Source: Caproicibacter sp046707225 (GTDB lineage Bacteria; Bacillota; Clostridia; Oscillospirales; Acutalibacteraceae). Taken from it: a stretch of 64,000 nucleotides of DNA. Below the pieces are notes generated by a model. The model made no database searches, was not told the origin of the DNA, and was given only the letters and a program-made list of their open reading frames with translations. The stretch lies in contig NZ_JBJKOP010000026.1 of the NCBI RefSeq assembly GCF_046707225.1, positions 62,001-126,000 on the forward strand, given 5' to 3'. Below, piece by piece: positions 42,949 to 51,658 of the stretch (the first letter of the stretch is position 1; each line of letters begins with the position of its first letter). Both the position numbers and the translations under genes were made by a program.

Positions 42949-44178
42949 TTACACAACCTGAAAGAGATAAAATTTCAAATAAGATGTTTCCGGAACATTC
43001 CAGAGAATCGGGTGGTCCGGCGCCTGCTGGCGGGCCTCGATCTGGCGCAGCGAAACCTGCGCGTCCGCCGCGGCGCGGCGGATCACGTCGCGGAACAGCT
43101 CGTCCGTCATGAAGTGGGAACAGGAGCAGGTCGCAAGGTATCCCCCACGCGGCAGGAGCTTCATCGCGCGGTAATTGATTTCCCGGTATCCGCGGGAGGC
43201 GTTTGCGACCGTTTTTCTGGATTTGGTAAAGGCGGGCGGGTCGAGTATGACGAAATCATAGCTTCCTTTTCCGTTCTCGGCCAGGGAGGGCAGCAGATCG
43301 AACACATTGACGGCTTCAAAGGACATCCGGTCCGAAAGGCCGTTGCGCCGCGCGTTTTCCTTTGCCATGGCGATCGCGCTTTCCGAAATATCCACCGCGT
43401 GTACCTGCTCCGCTCCGGCGCGGGCGGCGTTCAGCGCGAACGAGCCGGTGTCGGTAAAGCAGTCCAGCACCCGTTTTCCGCGGCTGATTGAGGCGGCCGC
43501 CCTGCGGTTGTATTTTTGGTCGAGAAAAAATCCCGTTTTCTGTCCGTTCGCGAAATCGACAGCATATTCAATCCCGTTTTCGCGGATGACGGTTGTCCCG
43601 GAATCCGGCGCGGGCAGTCCGTTCAGCGGAAAAAACCCGCGCCCCTGCTCCATTCCCTCGAGGTTGCGCAGGCCGGAATCATTGCGCTCGTAGATTCCGT
43701 CGATTTTCTGGCCGTCCTCCGTCAGAATCCGGTGCAGCAGCCGGAACAGCATCGGCTTGATCTGCTCGATTCCGCGCGACAGGGTCTGAGTCACCAGAAT
43801 GTTTTCAAACCGGTCCACGGTCAGTCCCGGAAAGAAATCCGCCTCTCCGAAAATAATACGGCAGCAGGCCAGGTCCTCTTTTCCCAACACGGCTTTGCGG
43901 TATTCCCACGCATAGCGCAGCCTGCGTTCGTAGAACGCCTCGTCGAACCGGTCGTTCGAGTTGCGGGAAATCAGCCGCACGCGGATTTTGGAATGCGAAT
44001 TGAAAAAGCCGGTGCCCAGGTAGGTGCCGCGCCTGCCGACCACGTCCGCAAGTTCGCCGTCCCCGCAGGGGTCTCCGCCGGTGATTTCGGTGTCATAGAT
44101 CCACGGATGCCCCGAAAGGATGCCGCGCTCCGCTTTCTGTGTAACAGTCAGTTTCGGATAGCTTCGTTCCTGATTCAT
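42949..44178 (-). CDS. Class I SAM-dependent rRNA methyltransferase (RlmI-like)
   Basis: The 409-residue protein has an N-terminal PUA-type domain (about 8-80, with GHPWIYDTEI), a central domain and a SAM-binding domain with VLDCFTDTGSFALNAARAG and the catalytic region LDPPAFTKS with a later CSCS. RlmI methylates C1962 of 23S rRNA in E. coli. Firmicute homologues often modify the same base, but the target here is inferred. A GGGGG-type sequence precedes the ATG. Confidence 0.88.
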   Translation of the reverse strand: MNQERSYPKLTVTQKAERGILSGHPWIYDTEITGGDPCGDGELADVVGRRGTYLGTGFFNSHSKIRVRLISRNSNDRFDEAFYERRLRYAWEYRKAVLGKEDLACCRIIFGEADFFPGLTVDRFENILVTQTLSRGIEQIKPMLFRLLHRILTEDGQKIDGIYERNDSGLRNLEGMEQGRGFFPLNGLPAPDSGTTVIRENGIEYAVDFANGQKTGFFLDQKYNRRAAASISRGKRVLDCFTDTGSFALNAARAGAEQVHAVDISESAIAMAKENARRNGLSDRMSFEAVNVFDLLPSLAENGKGSYDFVILDPPAFTKSRKTVANASRGYREINYRAMKLLPRGGYLATCSCSHFMTDELFRDVIRRAAADAQVSLRQIEARQQAPDHPILWNVPETSYLKFYLFQVV

Positions 44179-44256
44179 TTAGAAATAACCCCCGCATTGG
44201 AAAGACGGGCGCAGCACCCCGCCGCGCCCGCCTTTGTTCTTATGCTGAACAATATA

Positions 44257-44568
44257 TTATTTGAATTTCACAGCGGTCCCGTAAGCCATGACCTCCGCCG
44301 CGCCCTGCATGACGGAAGAAGACGCGTAGCGAATGTTGACAACGGCGTCCGCACCCATGGATTCCGCTTCTTCGGCCATGCGTTTGGTGGCCAAAGCGCG
44401 GGCATTGTTCATCATATCGGTGTAGGATTTCAGTTCTCCGCCGACGATGGATTTGAATCCCTGCGTAATGTCCCGCCCAAGGTTTTTGGACTGGATGGTG
44501 CTCCCCCTGACAAGGCCGAGCATTTCAAACTCCTTGCCCGTAATGTAGTCAGTATTTACCAAGATCAT
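44257..44568 (-). CDS. YbjQ family (UPF0145) protein
   Basis: The 103-residue protein belongs to the YbjQ/heavy-metal-binding-domain family: NTDYITGKEFEMLGLVRG at the N-terminus and ADAVVNIRYASSSVMQG in the middle. Its function is unknown. It is predicted to form a pentameric or decameric small-domain assembly in solved homologues. Its start overlaps the end of the upstream membrane protein gene by 20 bases, so the two form an operon. Confidence 0.88.
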   Translation of the reverse strand: MILVNTDYITGKEFEMLGLVRGSTIQSKNLGRDITQGFKSIVGGELKSYTDMMNNARALATKRMAEEAESMGADAVVNIRYASSSVMQGAAEVMAYGTAVKFK

Positions 44569-44773
44569 CTTCTTCGCCGCTCCTTATTTCCTTAATTCTT
44601 TCTGCCAGAACAAATACGGCAACGCCGATCAGCGCGGCCGGGATCAGTCCCGCGATGATTTTATACAGTACCGGAAGGCCCGGCACCATGGCAAACCCGA
44701 GAAGCCATAAAAGGAAAACGGCTACCGCGGCCACGGTAATCACAATCGGCGCGATCATTTTTTTCCAGTGCAT
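44549..44773 (-). CDS. Small membrane protein upstream of the YbjQ gene
   Basis: I do not recognise this 74-residue protein. It has two hydrophobic helices (about 8-28 and 34-56) and a short charged C-terminal tail (EIRSGEEDDLGKY). AGAGGGAG precedes the ATG at 44773; upstream in-frame codons lie in the promoter region. Overlap with the YbjQ gene suggests the two work together at the membrane. Confidence 0.65.
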   Translation of the reverse strand: MHWKKMIAPIVITVAAVAVFLLWLLGFAMVPGLPVLYKIIAGLIPAALIGVAVFVLAERIKEIRSGEEDDLGKY

Positions 44774-44837
44774 GAAAGCTCCCTCTTTTTCGGCAACTTT
44801 TAAGTTTCCGAATCTATTGTATTCCACTTTCGTTTTT

Positions 44838-44865
44838 ATTATAACACGGATTAAAAACTTTGCAA
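44838..44865 (-). promoter_or_regulatory. Sigma-A promoter of the YbjQ operon
   Basis: On the minus strand TTGCAA, 16 bases, then TGTTATAAT (an extended -10) lie about 65 bases before the small membrane protein start. Confidence 0.65.
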
Positions 44866-44915
44866 CGATTCTGTTTCGATGTTTGAAGCGATTCTTTACA
44901 GTTTTGTCTTATCTG

Positions 44916-44944
44916 TTGAATTCGGTCGGAAAATAAGTTATAGT
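44916..44944 (+). promoter_or_regulatory. Sigma-A promoter of the small secreted protein gene
   Basis: TTGAAT, 17 bases, then TATAGT form a reasonable promoter 45 bases before the start codon. Confidence 0.65.
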
Positions 44945-44989
44945 GAAAAGGCAGAACATTTCGGAAATATTTAACAGGAGGCAACATCA

Positions 44990-45658
44990 ATGAAAAAGAC
45001 AGGCTGGATTCTATTAATTGTTTTAGTCGTAGCCATTTGCGGAGGCGTCCTTCTGTTTAACGGATATCATCCGGCGCAGAGCCCGTCGGCGTCATCGGAC
45101 GCCGGTTCAGCATCCGCTCCGTCGTCCTCTGTCTCTTCGGAAACTCCTTCCTCCGCGTCGGAACCGGAAAGCGTTTCAAGCCTGACGGACGACCAGATTA
45201 CGGAAAAGATCAAATCGGAGATTCCGCTGGACTGGAAGAAATACACGCTCAAAGAGCAGACGGACAAGCCGGTTTCGGTCGGCGGCGTCACCTACCGCAC
45301 CTATGCCGCCTGGGATGATGATTACACGGAAGGCCCTTTGATTCTTTACAGCCCGAAGGATGGAAAGCTGTACACTTATACTTATAAAGACACGGCGCCG
45401 ATTCTTGCCGCCCAGGACCCGGCGTTCGACAAGACGGAGCATACCGTTACGGGCGTTGTAAAGGACGGTGCCATGATGAGCGTGCAGATTCACACGACGG
45501 ATGGCAGCGACCTGACGATCCGCAGGCTCGGCGTGGATCTGGTCAATCTGGACGATGGCTTCAAGGTCGGCCAGAATGTGAAAGTGACCTATACCGGCGT
45601 TTACAAGGGGAATGATTCCCAGCGAATGTTTGTCAAGAAAATTGAAGGAATTCAGTAA
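44990..45658 (+). CDS. Secreted or membrane-anchored protein of unknown function
   Basis: The 222-residue protein has an N-terminal hydrophobic signal/anchor (about 5-24), a Ser/Pro-rich linker (31-64), and a globular domain. The last 70 residues (VTGVVKDGAMMSVQIHT to KVTYTGVYKG) have the alternating pattern of a small OB-fold-like or DUF3221-like beta barrel; this is an inference. AACAGGAGG precedes the ATG. It has its own promoter and terminator, so it is a single-gene unit. I recognise no function. Confidence 0.7.
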   Translation: MKKTGWILLIVLVVAICGGVLLFNGYHPAQSPSASSDAGSASAPSSSVSSETPSSASEPESVSSLTDDQITEKIKSEIPLDWKKYTLKEQTDKPVSVGGVTYRTYAAWDDDYTEGPLILYSPKDGKLYTYTYKDTAPILAAQDPAFDKTEHTVTGVVKDGAMMSVQIHTTDGSDLTIRRLGVDLVNLDDGFKVGQNVKVTYTGVYKGNDSQRMFVKKIEGIQ

Positions 45659-45673
45659 CCGGCTGAAAGGCCG

Positions 45674-45714
45674 ACGCGCCCGGATCGGCAATGTCGTTCC
45701 GGGCGCGTGTTTTA
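45674..45714 (+). terminator. Terminator after the secreted protein gene
   Basis: ACGCGCCCGG and CCGGGCGCGT form a ten-base-pair stem with a 15-base loop, followed by GTTTTAC. It reaches the last codons of the converging amrS gene. Confidence 0.7.
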
Positions 45715-46545
45715 CACGTTTCCTTCGTAGACATATTTCAGATTTCGGCGGGCGACTTCCGCGAGGGAGCCGACGGTGCCGACCGGCGTCGGGAATTTGT
45801 CGGCCAGCTTGTACCGCGGGAAGAACCGCGTGACGTGCAGCGGAATTTCAGGGTTCACTTCCGAAAGCCATCCCGAGAGGAGGTCCATTTCTTCCGCGGT
45901 ATCGTTTTCACCGGGAATAATCAGCGTGGTTACCTCCACGTGGCAGACCTCCGACGCGATAGAGATGGCTTGCTTGACTTCGTCCAGACCCCCGGAAATC
46001 CTTCGGTAAAATTCCGGGGAGAAACTCTTTAAATCGATGTTCACCGCATCCAGCATGGGCAGCAGGCGACGGAGGGTCCGGGGGTTGACGTACCCGTTGG
46101 TGACCGCTACGTTTTTCAGGCCGTTTTTCCGGTTGAGCCGCGAGCAGTCCAGAACGTATTCCGGGCAGATGAGCGGTTCGTTATAGGTAAATGCAATGCC
46201 GATATTTCCGGCTGCTTTCAGTTCCAGCGACTGGTCGGAAAGAACCTTCGGGGAAAGGTACTCCGCCCCGGAATCCTCCCCCGGCCTGACCATGGAAATG
46301 GCGTGGTTCTGGCACCCGGGGCACCGCAGGTTGCACCCGTAGCTGCCGACGGAAAGAATACGGTTGCCCGGAAAAAAACGGCGAAGCGGCTTTTTTTCCA
46401 CCGGATCCAGAGCGATGGCCGTGACGCGGCCGTAGCTGTCGGCGGATATTTTGCCGCCCTGATTGGAACGCGCGCCGCAGAATCCGGTCTGCTCCTCTTC
46501 CAGAGCGCAGAGATGGGGGCATACATCGCAGACAATTCGACTCAT
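45712..46545 (-). CDS. amrS: AmmeMemoRadiSam system radical SAM enzyme AmrS
   Basis: AmrS is a radical SAM protein of unknown reaction. The 277-residue sequence has the 4Fe-4S cluster motif C71-x3-C75-x2-C78 (GCNLRCPGC), the usual N-terminal Cys-rich segment (C6, C9, C13, C23) and AFTYNEPLI. Its ATG overlaps the end of the Memo-AMMECR1 gene by four bases, so the two are coupled. The family always occurs with these partners, which points to a shared pathway. Confidence 0.9.
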   Translation of the reverse strand: MSRIVCDVCPHLCALEEEQTGFCGARSNQGGKISADSYGRVTAIALDPVEKKPLRRFFPGNRILSVGSYGCNLRCPGCQNHAISMVRPGEDSGAEYLSPKVLSDQSLELKAAGNIGIAFTYNEPLICPEYVLDCSRLNRKNGLKNVAVTNGYVNPRTLRRLLPMLDAVNIDLKSFSPEFYRRISGGLDEVKQAISIASEVCHVEVTTLIIPGENDTAEEMDLLSGWLSEVNPEIPLHVTRFFPRYKLADKFPTPVGTVGSLAEVARRNLKYVYEGNV

Positions 46546-47927
46546 GTGTGACGCACCACCTCAAATCTCTCCATGGAATAGGGCTCGTCTTCCCGGATCC
46601 CGGCCTTGCCGAGCGCGATTTTCACCTGTTCCCGCGGCGTTGTTACGCCGGGCAGGTTCGGCAGCAGCAGGCCGCACCGTTCGCCGCTTTGGACGATGAC
46701 CCCGTACCGTTCGGCGTCGAGATCGCCGAAGGAGCCGGCGGGCTCCGGTTCGCCCAGAACATCGACGCTGTAAACCAGCGCCGGCAGTTCCTCCTCGCCG
46801 ACCGGGTCAAACCTCGGGTCCCGCAGGCCGGCGCTGATTGCGTTTTGAATGATTTCCTCCGCAACGCAGCTTTCCGTCGCCTGAATCGTGCCGATGCAGC
46901 CGCGCAGCCGTCCGCCCTTTTTCAGGGAGACAAACACGCCCGCCCGCCTCTGCGTCAGCTCAGGGGGGAGCCCCTCCGGCAGCGGGACGCGGCGGCCTTC
47001 AATCACGCGGGTTCCCAGCGAAAGCCGCGCGAGCCGGACGTATTCGTCCTCGCGTTCTTTTCTCTGGGAAAGGGCTTCTTTCTCCCGCTGTTCGAACTGA
47101 TCCCCGAACCGGCGGAGGTTGTCCGGCCCGAGGGGAGTGTAACCGCAGACCGCGTAGCCGACGCCGAACGGCCCTTCATAAGAGAGAAACTCCGGCGCCA
47201 CGGCAAGCCCGTCGAACGCTCCGGCCAGAACCTGAAACGAGGGCAGACCGCACTGCGCGGCAGCTTCGCAGAATTCCGGGTCAAACGCCAGAAAGCGCAG
47301 GAAGTCCCCTTCTTTCATTGCCTGAGTCAGCTCGCGGTCAAACCGGGGACCCTCCGGAGCGAAGCCGTAGGGCCCGTCTTCCCTGAGGCGGTGGGAAAGG
47401 TCGCCGCTCGCGACCAGTACGACCCTGCGCCCCAGCGTTTCCGCCGCGCGCGCGATGCATTGGCCGAACCGGTAGTGGGCGAGCGCGCCCAAGCCGGAAA
47501 CGGAGCACCGGACCAGTTTAAAATCGCGGTAAGCGCGCGTGATGAAGGAGAGGGGAACCAGAGCCCCGTGGTCGACCGGACGAAGTTTCTCCCCGAAGGT
47601 TCCCGCGGGGAGGCTGCTTCGGGCAGCCTCGTCGGACAAAACGGATACAAATTCGGTGTCGCAGGAAAATTCCAGCGGCGCGTCCGCGGAGCCGAATTCG
47701 GAAAAGTCGCCTTTTGCCTTTGCCCCGGGAGCGATGTGCAGGTAGTCGGCGTAGGCGACGGCATGCGGCGAAAGAACCACAAGCGTTTCGGGCCTGAGAC
47801 GCGCGATTTCCTCCGCGGCGCGGGCGCAGGATTCGGCGGTCTTCCGAATTCTGCGTTCTTCGCCTTTTCCGACGGAAGGAATGATGACCGGGGGATGAGG
47901 CAGGATGAAAGCTCCCGCAACAGCCAT
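46542..47927 (-). CDS. AmmeMemoRadiSam protein: Memo-type domain fused to AMMECR1 domain
   Basis: This 461-residue protein fuses two domains. The N-terminal part (about 1-260) is a Memo/LigB-type fold related to class III extradiol dioxygenases, with FILPHPP, LSPHAV and SGDLSHRL carrying His residues that may bind metal. The C-terminal part (about 290-461) is an AMMECR1 domain with the diagnostic LRGCIGT. The biochemical role is unknown; human Memo1 and AMMECR1 are the distant counterparts. The ATG at 47927 after AAAGGA is preferred to the GTG nine bases earlier. Confidence 0.9.
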   Translation of the reverse strand: MAVAGAFILPHPPVIIPSVGKGEERRIRKTAESCARAAEEIARLRPETLVVLSPHAVAYADYLHIAPGAKAKGDFSEFGSADAPLEFSCDTEFVSVLSDEAARSSLPAGTFGEKLRPVDHGALVPLSFITRAYRDFKLVRCSVSGLGALAHYRFGQCIARAAETLGRRVVLVASGDLSHRLREDGPYGFAPEGPRFDRELTQAMKEGDFLRFLAFDPEFCEAAAQCGLPSFQVLAGAFDGLAVAPEFLSYEGPFGVGYAVCGYTPLGPDNLRRFGDQFEQREKEALSQRKEREDEYVRLARLSLGTRVIEGRRVPLPEGLPPELTQRRAGVFVSLKKGGRLRGCIGTIQATESCVAEEIIQNAISAGLRDPRFDPVGEEELPALVYSVDVLGEPEPAGSFGDLDAERYGVIVQSGERCGLLLPNLPGVTTPREQVKIALGKAGIREDEPYSMERFEVVRHT

Positions 47928-48095
47928 GAGATACACGTCCTTTCTTTTAGACCTATTCGAACTATTATGGTAGCGCGGGCGGAAAAGTGAAACCGTTCGG
48001 GCATATATCGATACCTATATTATATCTGTTCTTCGGGAGAAATTTCATTTCGTTCACAATTTCTGTCGCTCTGCATAAAAAACAGCGGAAAAAGA

Positions 48096-48124
48096 TTGAT
48101 TATTTTTTCACTTAGAGGTAAAAT
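48096..48124 (+). promoter_or_regulatory. Sigma-A promoter of the V-type ATPase operon
   Basis: TTGATT, 17 bases, then TAAAAT lie 48 bases before the first ATPase gene. The gap from 47928 to here shows no other gene. Confidence 0.65.
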
Positions 48125-48172
48125 AAAGAAAATATGAACGGCAAAAATTGCCGGCCGGTTCGAGGTGAAAAA

Positions 48173-48481
48173 ATGGCAACGGAAATCATTCATGCGATTA
48201 AAAAGGCGGAATCCGACGCGCAGAACGCGGAAGAACAGGCAGCGGCCGAATGCGACCGGATTCTGAAAGACGCGCGCGAACAAGCCGCGCAGAACGCCCA
48301 GGCGCAGCTGGCAAAAGCAAAACAGGAGGCGCAGGCGCTTCTTGACGATGCGAAGCGCGCGGGCGAAGAGACTGAAAACGGCGCGCAGTCCGGAATTGCT
48401 TCCCAGATAGAATCAATGCGCCGAACGGCACTGACCCGGCAGGACGAGGCGGTTCGGTTGATCCTGTCCGAACTGGTCTGA
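48173..48481 (+). CDS. V-type ATPase peripheral stalk subunit (H/G type)
   Basis: This 102-residue, Ala/Glu/Gln-rich helical protein has the long coiled-coil pattern of the V/A-ATPase stalk subunit (subunit H or NtpF, also called G). It pairs with subunit E to form the peripheral stalk. The start is ATG 48173 after GAGGTG; an upstream in-frame ATG (48134) would add a segment with no family likeness. Its position at the head of the ATPase operon is decisive. Confidence 0.85.
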   Translation: MATEIIHAIKKAESDAQNAEEQAAAECDRILKDAREQAAQNAQAQLAKAKQEAQALLDDAKRAGEETENGAQSGIASQIESMRRTALTRQDEAVRLILSELV

Positions 48482-48518
48482 CGCCTGCCGATACCGGCCG
48501 CAAGGAGGGAAAATCCAA

Positions 48519-50546
48519 TTGGCAGTGATACAAATGAAACGCGTGACGCTCTGCGCGCTCAGAAAGAACCGCAAGCAGGTTCTGGAAGACCTTCAGCGCC
48601 GCGGCGTTGTTGAAATCAGCGACATCGACATCAAAGACGGAGTATTTCAGAAAACCGACCTCTCGGATTCCCGAGCCGTGTTTGCAAAGAACGTCTCTGC
48701 GGCGCGGCGCGCACTTGAAATTTTGAACCGTGTCGTTCCGCAGAACCAGTCCATGCTGGCGGCGCTGGAAGGGAAAAAGCAGCTTTCCGCGCGGCAGTAC
48801 GAGGAATTTGCGCAGCGGCACGACGAGACGGTCCGCGCTGCGGAACGCCTTGAGGCGCTGGACAGGTCGATCGCGGAAAGCCAGTCGGAAATTGTCCGCA
48901 CGGAACTGGAGCGCGAGGCACTGTCCCCCTGGATGGAGACGGAGGTTCCGCTGAATTTCGCGGGGACAAAGACGACCGCCGCTTTCATCGGGTCTTTGCC
49001 GGGCGCTATGACGCGGGAGGAGCTTTCCGTCCGGGTGGCGCAGGCCGCCCCGCAGGCCGGGCCTTTTACCGCGGAGGTTGTTGGCGCTGCGCAGGATCAG
49101 ACCTGCTTTTTTCTTCTCTGCGAAAAGAAGGACAGGGAAACGTACGCCGCCGCGCTGAACGCGCTGGGTTTTGCGCGCCCCGCGGCCCAGTCGGACAGGC
49201 CGCCCAAACAGCAGGCCGAGGCTTTACAGGCTGCGGCGGAGGAACACAGGCAGGCGATTGAACGCGGCGAAGCGGAGATTAAAAGTCTGGCCGACCGAAG
49301 AAACGACCTGGAGCTGCTGGCGGATTACGATACCATTCGTTCCGACAAGTACGAGGTGATCGGGCGTCTCGCCCAGTCAAAACGCACGTTTCTGCTGACC
49401 GGCTTTGTCCCGGCGAAAAAGGCCGCGGGTTTGGAAGCCGCTCTGACCGGCAGATATGACCTCGCGATCGATTTTTCCGATCCGGATGAGAAAGAGGACG
49501 TGCCCGTTCTTCTGAAGAACAACGCGTTTACAACTCCGGTTGAGGACGTTGTGGAGTCCTTCAGCCTTCCGGGAAAGGGAGAAATCGACCCGACCGCAAT
49601 CATGGCGCCGTTTTACTATTTTCTTTACGGCATGATGCTGGGCGACGCGGCATATGGAATCATCATGACGCTGGTCACCTTTCTCCTGATGAAGAAATTT
49701 CCGCGCATGAGTCCCACCATGCATAAGATGCTGAATATGTTCTTTTACTGCGGAATTTCCACGACCTTCTGGGGCGTGATGTTCGGCAGCTATTTCGGGG
49801 ACGTGGTCGACGTCGTCGGCAGCAAGTTCTTTCATACAAGCGTTTCGATACCGGCGCTGTGGTTTGCTCCGCTGAATCAGCCGATGCGCCTTCTGGTTTT
49901 CTGCCTGCTGGTCGGCGTGATCCACCTGTTCACTGGGCTTGGCGCCGGATTGTACGAGGCCGTTCACGCGGGGCGCTATCGGGATGCCCTGTACGACGTT
50001 GTCTTCTGGTATCTTCTGGTCGGCGGACTGATTATCATGCTGCTTTCCAGCAGCATGATCCGCAGCATGTTCGGTCTTTCGTTTGTCATCCCATCGCCCG
50101 TGGCGACAGGTGCCGGGATTGTTGCCGCGCTTGCCGCGGCCGGAATCATCCTGACGGGCGGACGGGAGTCGAAAAATCCCGTCAAAAGGATTATGAAAGG
50201 GCTTTACGCCCTGTATAACGTCACAGGGTATTTGAGCGATATGCTTTCTTATTCCCGTCTGCTTGCCCTCGGCCTTGCGACGGGAGTCATCGCCAGCGTG
50301 GTCAACAAGATGGCCGCCATGGCGGGCAGCGGCGCGGTCGGCGCGATTGTCTTTATCCTTATTTTCATCGTCGGGCATACGCTCAACATCGCCATCAACA
50401 TGCTGGGCGCCTATGTACACACCAATCGTCTTCAGTATGTGGAATTCTTCGGCAAGTTTTATTCGGGCGGCGGGCGGAAGTTCAACCCATTTTCCGCAAG
50501 CGCTCATACTCAATATTATCAATTCAAGGAGGAAAATGAATCATGA
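48519..50546 (+). CDS. atpI: V-type ATPase subunit I (a subunit)
   Basis: Subunit I (675 residues) is the stator of the membrane sector. The N-terminal half is cytoplasmic and coiled-coil-rich (about 1-335). The C-terminal half has about seven or eight membrane helices (about 355-640), including GMMLGDAAYGI and SYSRLLALGLATG, which form the ion half-channels with the conserved Arg facing the K ring. The start is TTG at 48519 with CAAGGAGG upstream, which gives MAVIQMKRVTL. It overlaps atpK by four bases. Confidence 0.95.
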   Translation: MAVIQMKRVTLCALRKNRKQVLEDLQRRGVVEISDIDIKDGVFQKTDLSDSRAVFAKNVSAARRALEILNRVVPQNQSMLAALEGKKQLSARQYEEFAQRHDETVRAAERLEALDRSIAESQSEIVRTELEREALSPWMETEVPLNFAGTKTTAAFIGSLPGAMTREELSVRVAQAAPQAGPFTAEVVGAAQDQTCFFLLCEKKDRETYAAALNALGFARPAAQSDRPPKQQAEALQAAAEEHRQAIERGEAEIKSLADRRNDLELLADYDTIRSDKYEVIGRLAQSKRTFLLTGFVPAKKAAGLEAALTGRYDLAIDFSDPDEKEDVPVLLKNNAFTTPVEDVVESFSLPGKGEIDPTAIMAPFYYFLYGMMLGDAAYGIIMTLVTFLLMKKFPRMSPTMHKMLNMFFYCGISTTFWGVMFGSYFGDVVDVVGSKFFHTSVSIPALWFAPLNQPMRLLVFCLLVGVIHLFTGLGAGLYEAVHAGRYRDALYDVVFWYLLVGGLIIMLLSSSMIRSMFGLSFVIPSPVATGAGIVAALAAAGIILTGGRESKNPVKRIMKGLYALYNVTGYLSDMLSYSRLLALGLATGVIASVVNKMAAMAGSGAVGAIVFILIFIVGHTLNIAINMLGAYVHTNRLQYVEFFGKFYSGGGRKFNPFSASAHTQYYQFKEENES

Positions 50547-51037
50547 ACTTCTTTAACAGTCTTGGGCTTCCCCTCGCGCTTCTGGGCGCCGCGCTCGCGG
50601 CGCTTCTCCCCGGCATCGGCTCGGCAATCGGCGTTGGCAAAACAGGTCAGGCGGCAGCGGGTGTCGTGGCGGAGGACCCGTCCCAGTTCGGTAAGGTCCT
50701 GGTCCTTCAGCTTCTGCCCGGCACACAGGGAATTTACGGCTTGCTGATCGCGTTCATCGCTCTTTCCCAGATGGGCATTCTCGGCGGCGGCGCCGCAGCC
50801 ATTTCCGGCGCGAAGGGGCTTTTGTACCTTGCGGCCTGCCTGCCGATGGCGATTGTGGGTTACTACTCCGCCGTCAATCAAGGCAACGCGGCCGTCGCAA
50901 GCATCGGGCTGGAGGCAAAACGTCCCGACCAGTTCGGCAAGGCCATGATTTTCCCGGCGATGGTGGAAACCTATGCGATTCTGGCGCTCCTGGTCTCCAT
51001 TCTGGCCATTTCCGGCGTCGGCGGACTGAATGTTTAA
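50543..51037 (+). CDS. atpK: V-type ATPase membrane ring subunit K, sodium-type
   Basis: Subunit K (164 residues, four helices from a duplicated hairpin) forms the rotor ring. The ion-carrying carboxylate is E142 in helix 4 (PAMVETYAIL). T61, Q62 and Y65 in LPGTQGIYG, and Q113, match the Na+ ligands T64, Q65, Y68, Q110 and E139 of the E. hirae NtpK ring. Sodium rather than proton coupling is therefore predicted. The ATG overlaps the atpI stop, and an AAGGAGG lies just upstream. Confidence 0.95.
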   Translation: MNFFNSLGLPLALLGAALAALLPGIGSAIGVGKTGQAAAGVVAEDPSQFGKVLVLQLLPGTQGIYGLLIAFIALSQMGILGGGAAAISGAKGLLYLAACLPMAIVGYYSAVNQGNAAVASIGLEAKRPDQFGKAMIFPAMVETYAILALLVSILAISGVGGLNV

Positions 51038-51056
51038 CAGTTAGGAGAACTTGTCA

Positions 51057-51656
51057 ATGACAGGGTTAGATAAAATCATACAGGATATCGTGTCCGAATC
51101 CGATTCGGCCGTGAACGCGCAGTTGGAAAAGGCGCGCGCGCAGGCGGAGGAACTCCGCTCAAAAGCCGAACGGGAAGCGGTCGAACAGTGCGCCGCCGTC
51201 GGCAGGCGCGCCGAACAGGAAGCAGCCATGATCCGGGAGCGGGCCGAGTCCGCGGCCGCCCTGCGGACTCGCAAGGCGGTTCTGGGCGCAAAGCAGCAGC
51301 TGATTGCGGAAATCATCGACAAGGCGAAGCAGTCTCTGTATGCCCTGCCCGAAGACGAATATTTTAAGCTCATCCTGAAAATGGCGGTGAAATACGCGCC
51401 CGCGCGCACGGGGGAAATCCTCTTTTCCCCCGCGGACCTGAAAAGACTTCCCGCGGGCTTTGAAAAGGCCCTGAACGAGGCGGTCGGCGGAAAAGGCGCG
51501 TCGCTCACAGTCTCCGGGCAGACGAGAAACATCGACGGCGGATTTGTGCTGTCCTACGGCGGAATCGAGGAAAACTGCTCGTTTTCCGCCCTGTTTGACG
51601 CCCGCCGTGACGAGCTGCAGGACAAAGTGAACCGGCTCGTGTTTGCGGGGGGTTGA
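51057..51656 (+). CDS. atpE: V-type ATPase subunit E (peripheral stalk)
   Basis: Subunit E (199 residues) has an N-terminal long helix rich in Ala, Glu and Arg (about 10-100) and a C-terminal globular domain (about 105-199). It forms the peripheral stalk with the small subunit at the operon head. AGGAG lies nine bases before ATG 51057, which is preferred to the TTG two codons earlier. The next gene starts three bases after its stop. Confidence 0.9.
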   Translation: MTGLDKIIQDIVSESDSAVNAQLEKARAQAEELRSKAEREAVEQCAAVGRRAEQEAAMIRERAESAAALRTRKAVLGAKQQLIAEIIDKAKQSLYALPEDEYFKLILKMAVKYAPARTGEILFSPADLKRLPAGFEKALNEAVGGKGASLTVSGQTRNIDGGFVLSYGGIEENCSFSALFDARRDELQDKVNRLVFAGG

Positions 51657-51658
51657 AA

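Noticed and set aside
46548..47990. A 480-codon plus-strand frame opposite the Memo-AMMECR1 gene
   Set aside because: The minus-strand protein has clear domain motifs (LRGCIGT, LSPHAV); the plus frame has none.
47937..48095. Possible promoter for the Memo-AMMECR1 gene (CATAAT on the minus strand)
   Set aside because: The -35 partner (TTTCAC) is too poor to claim a promoter.
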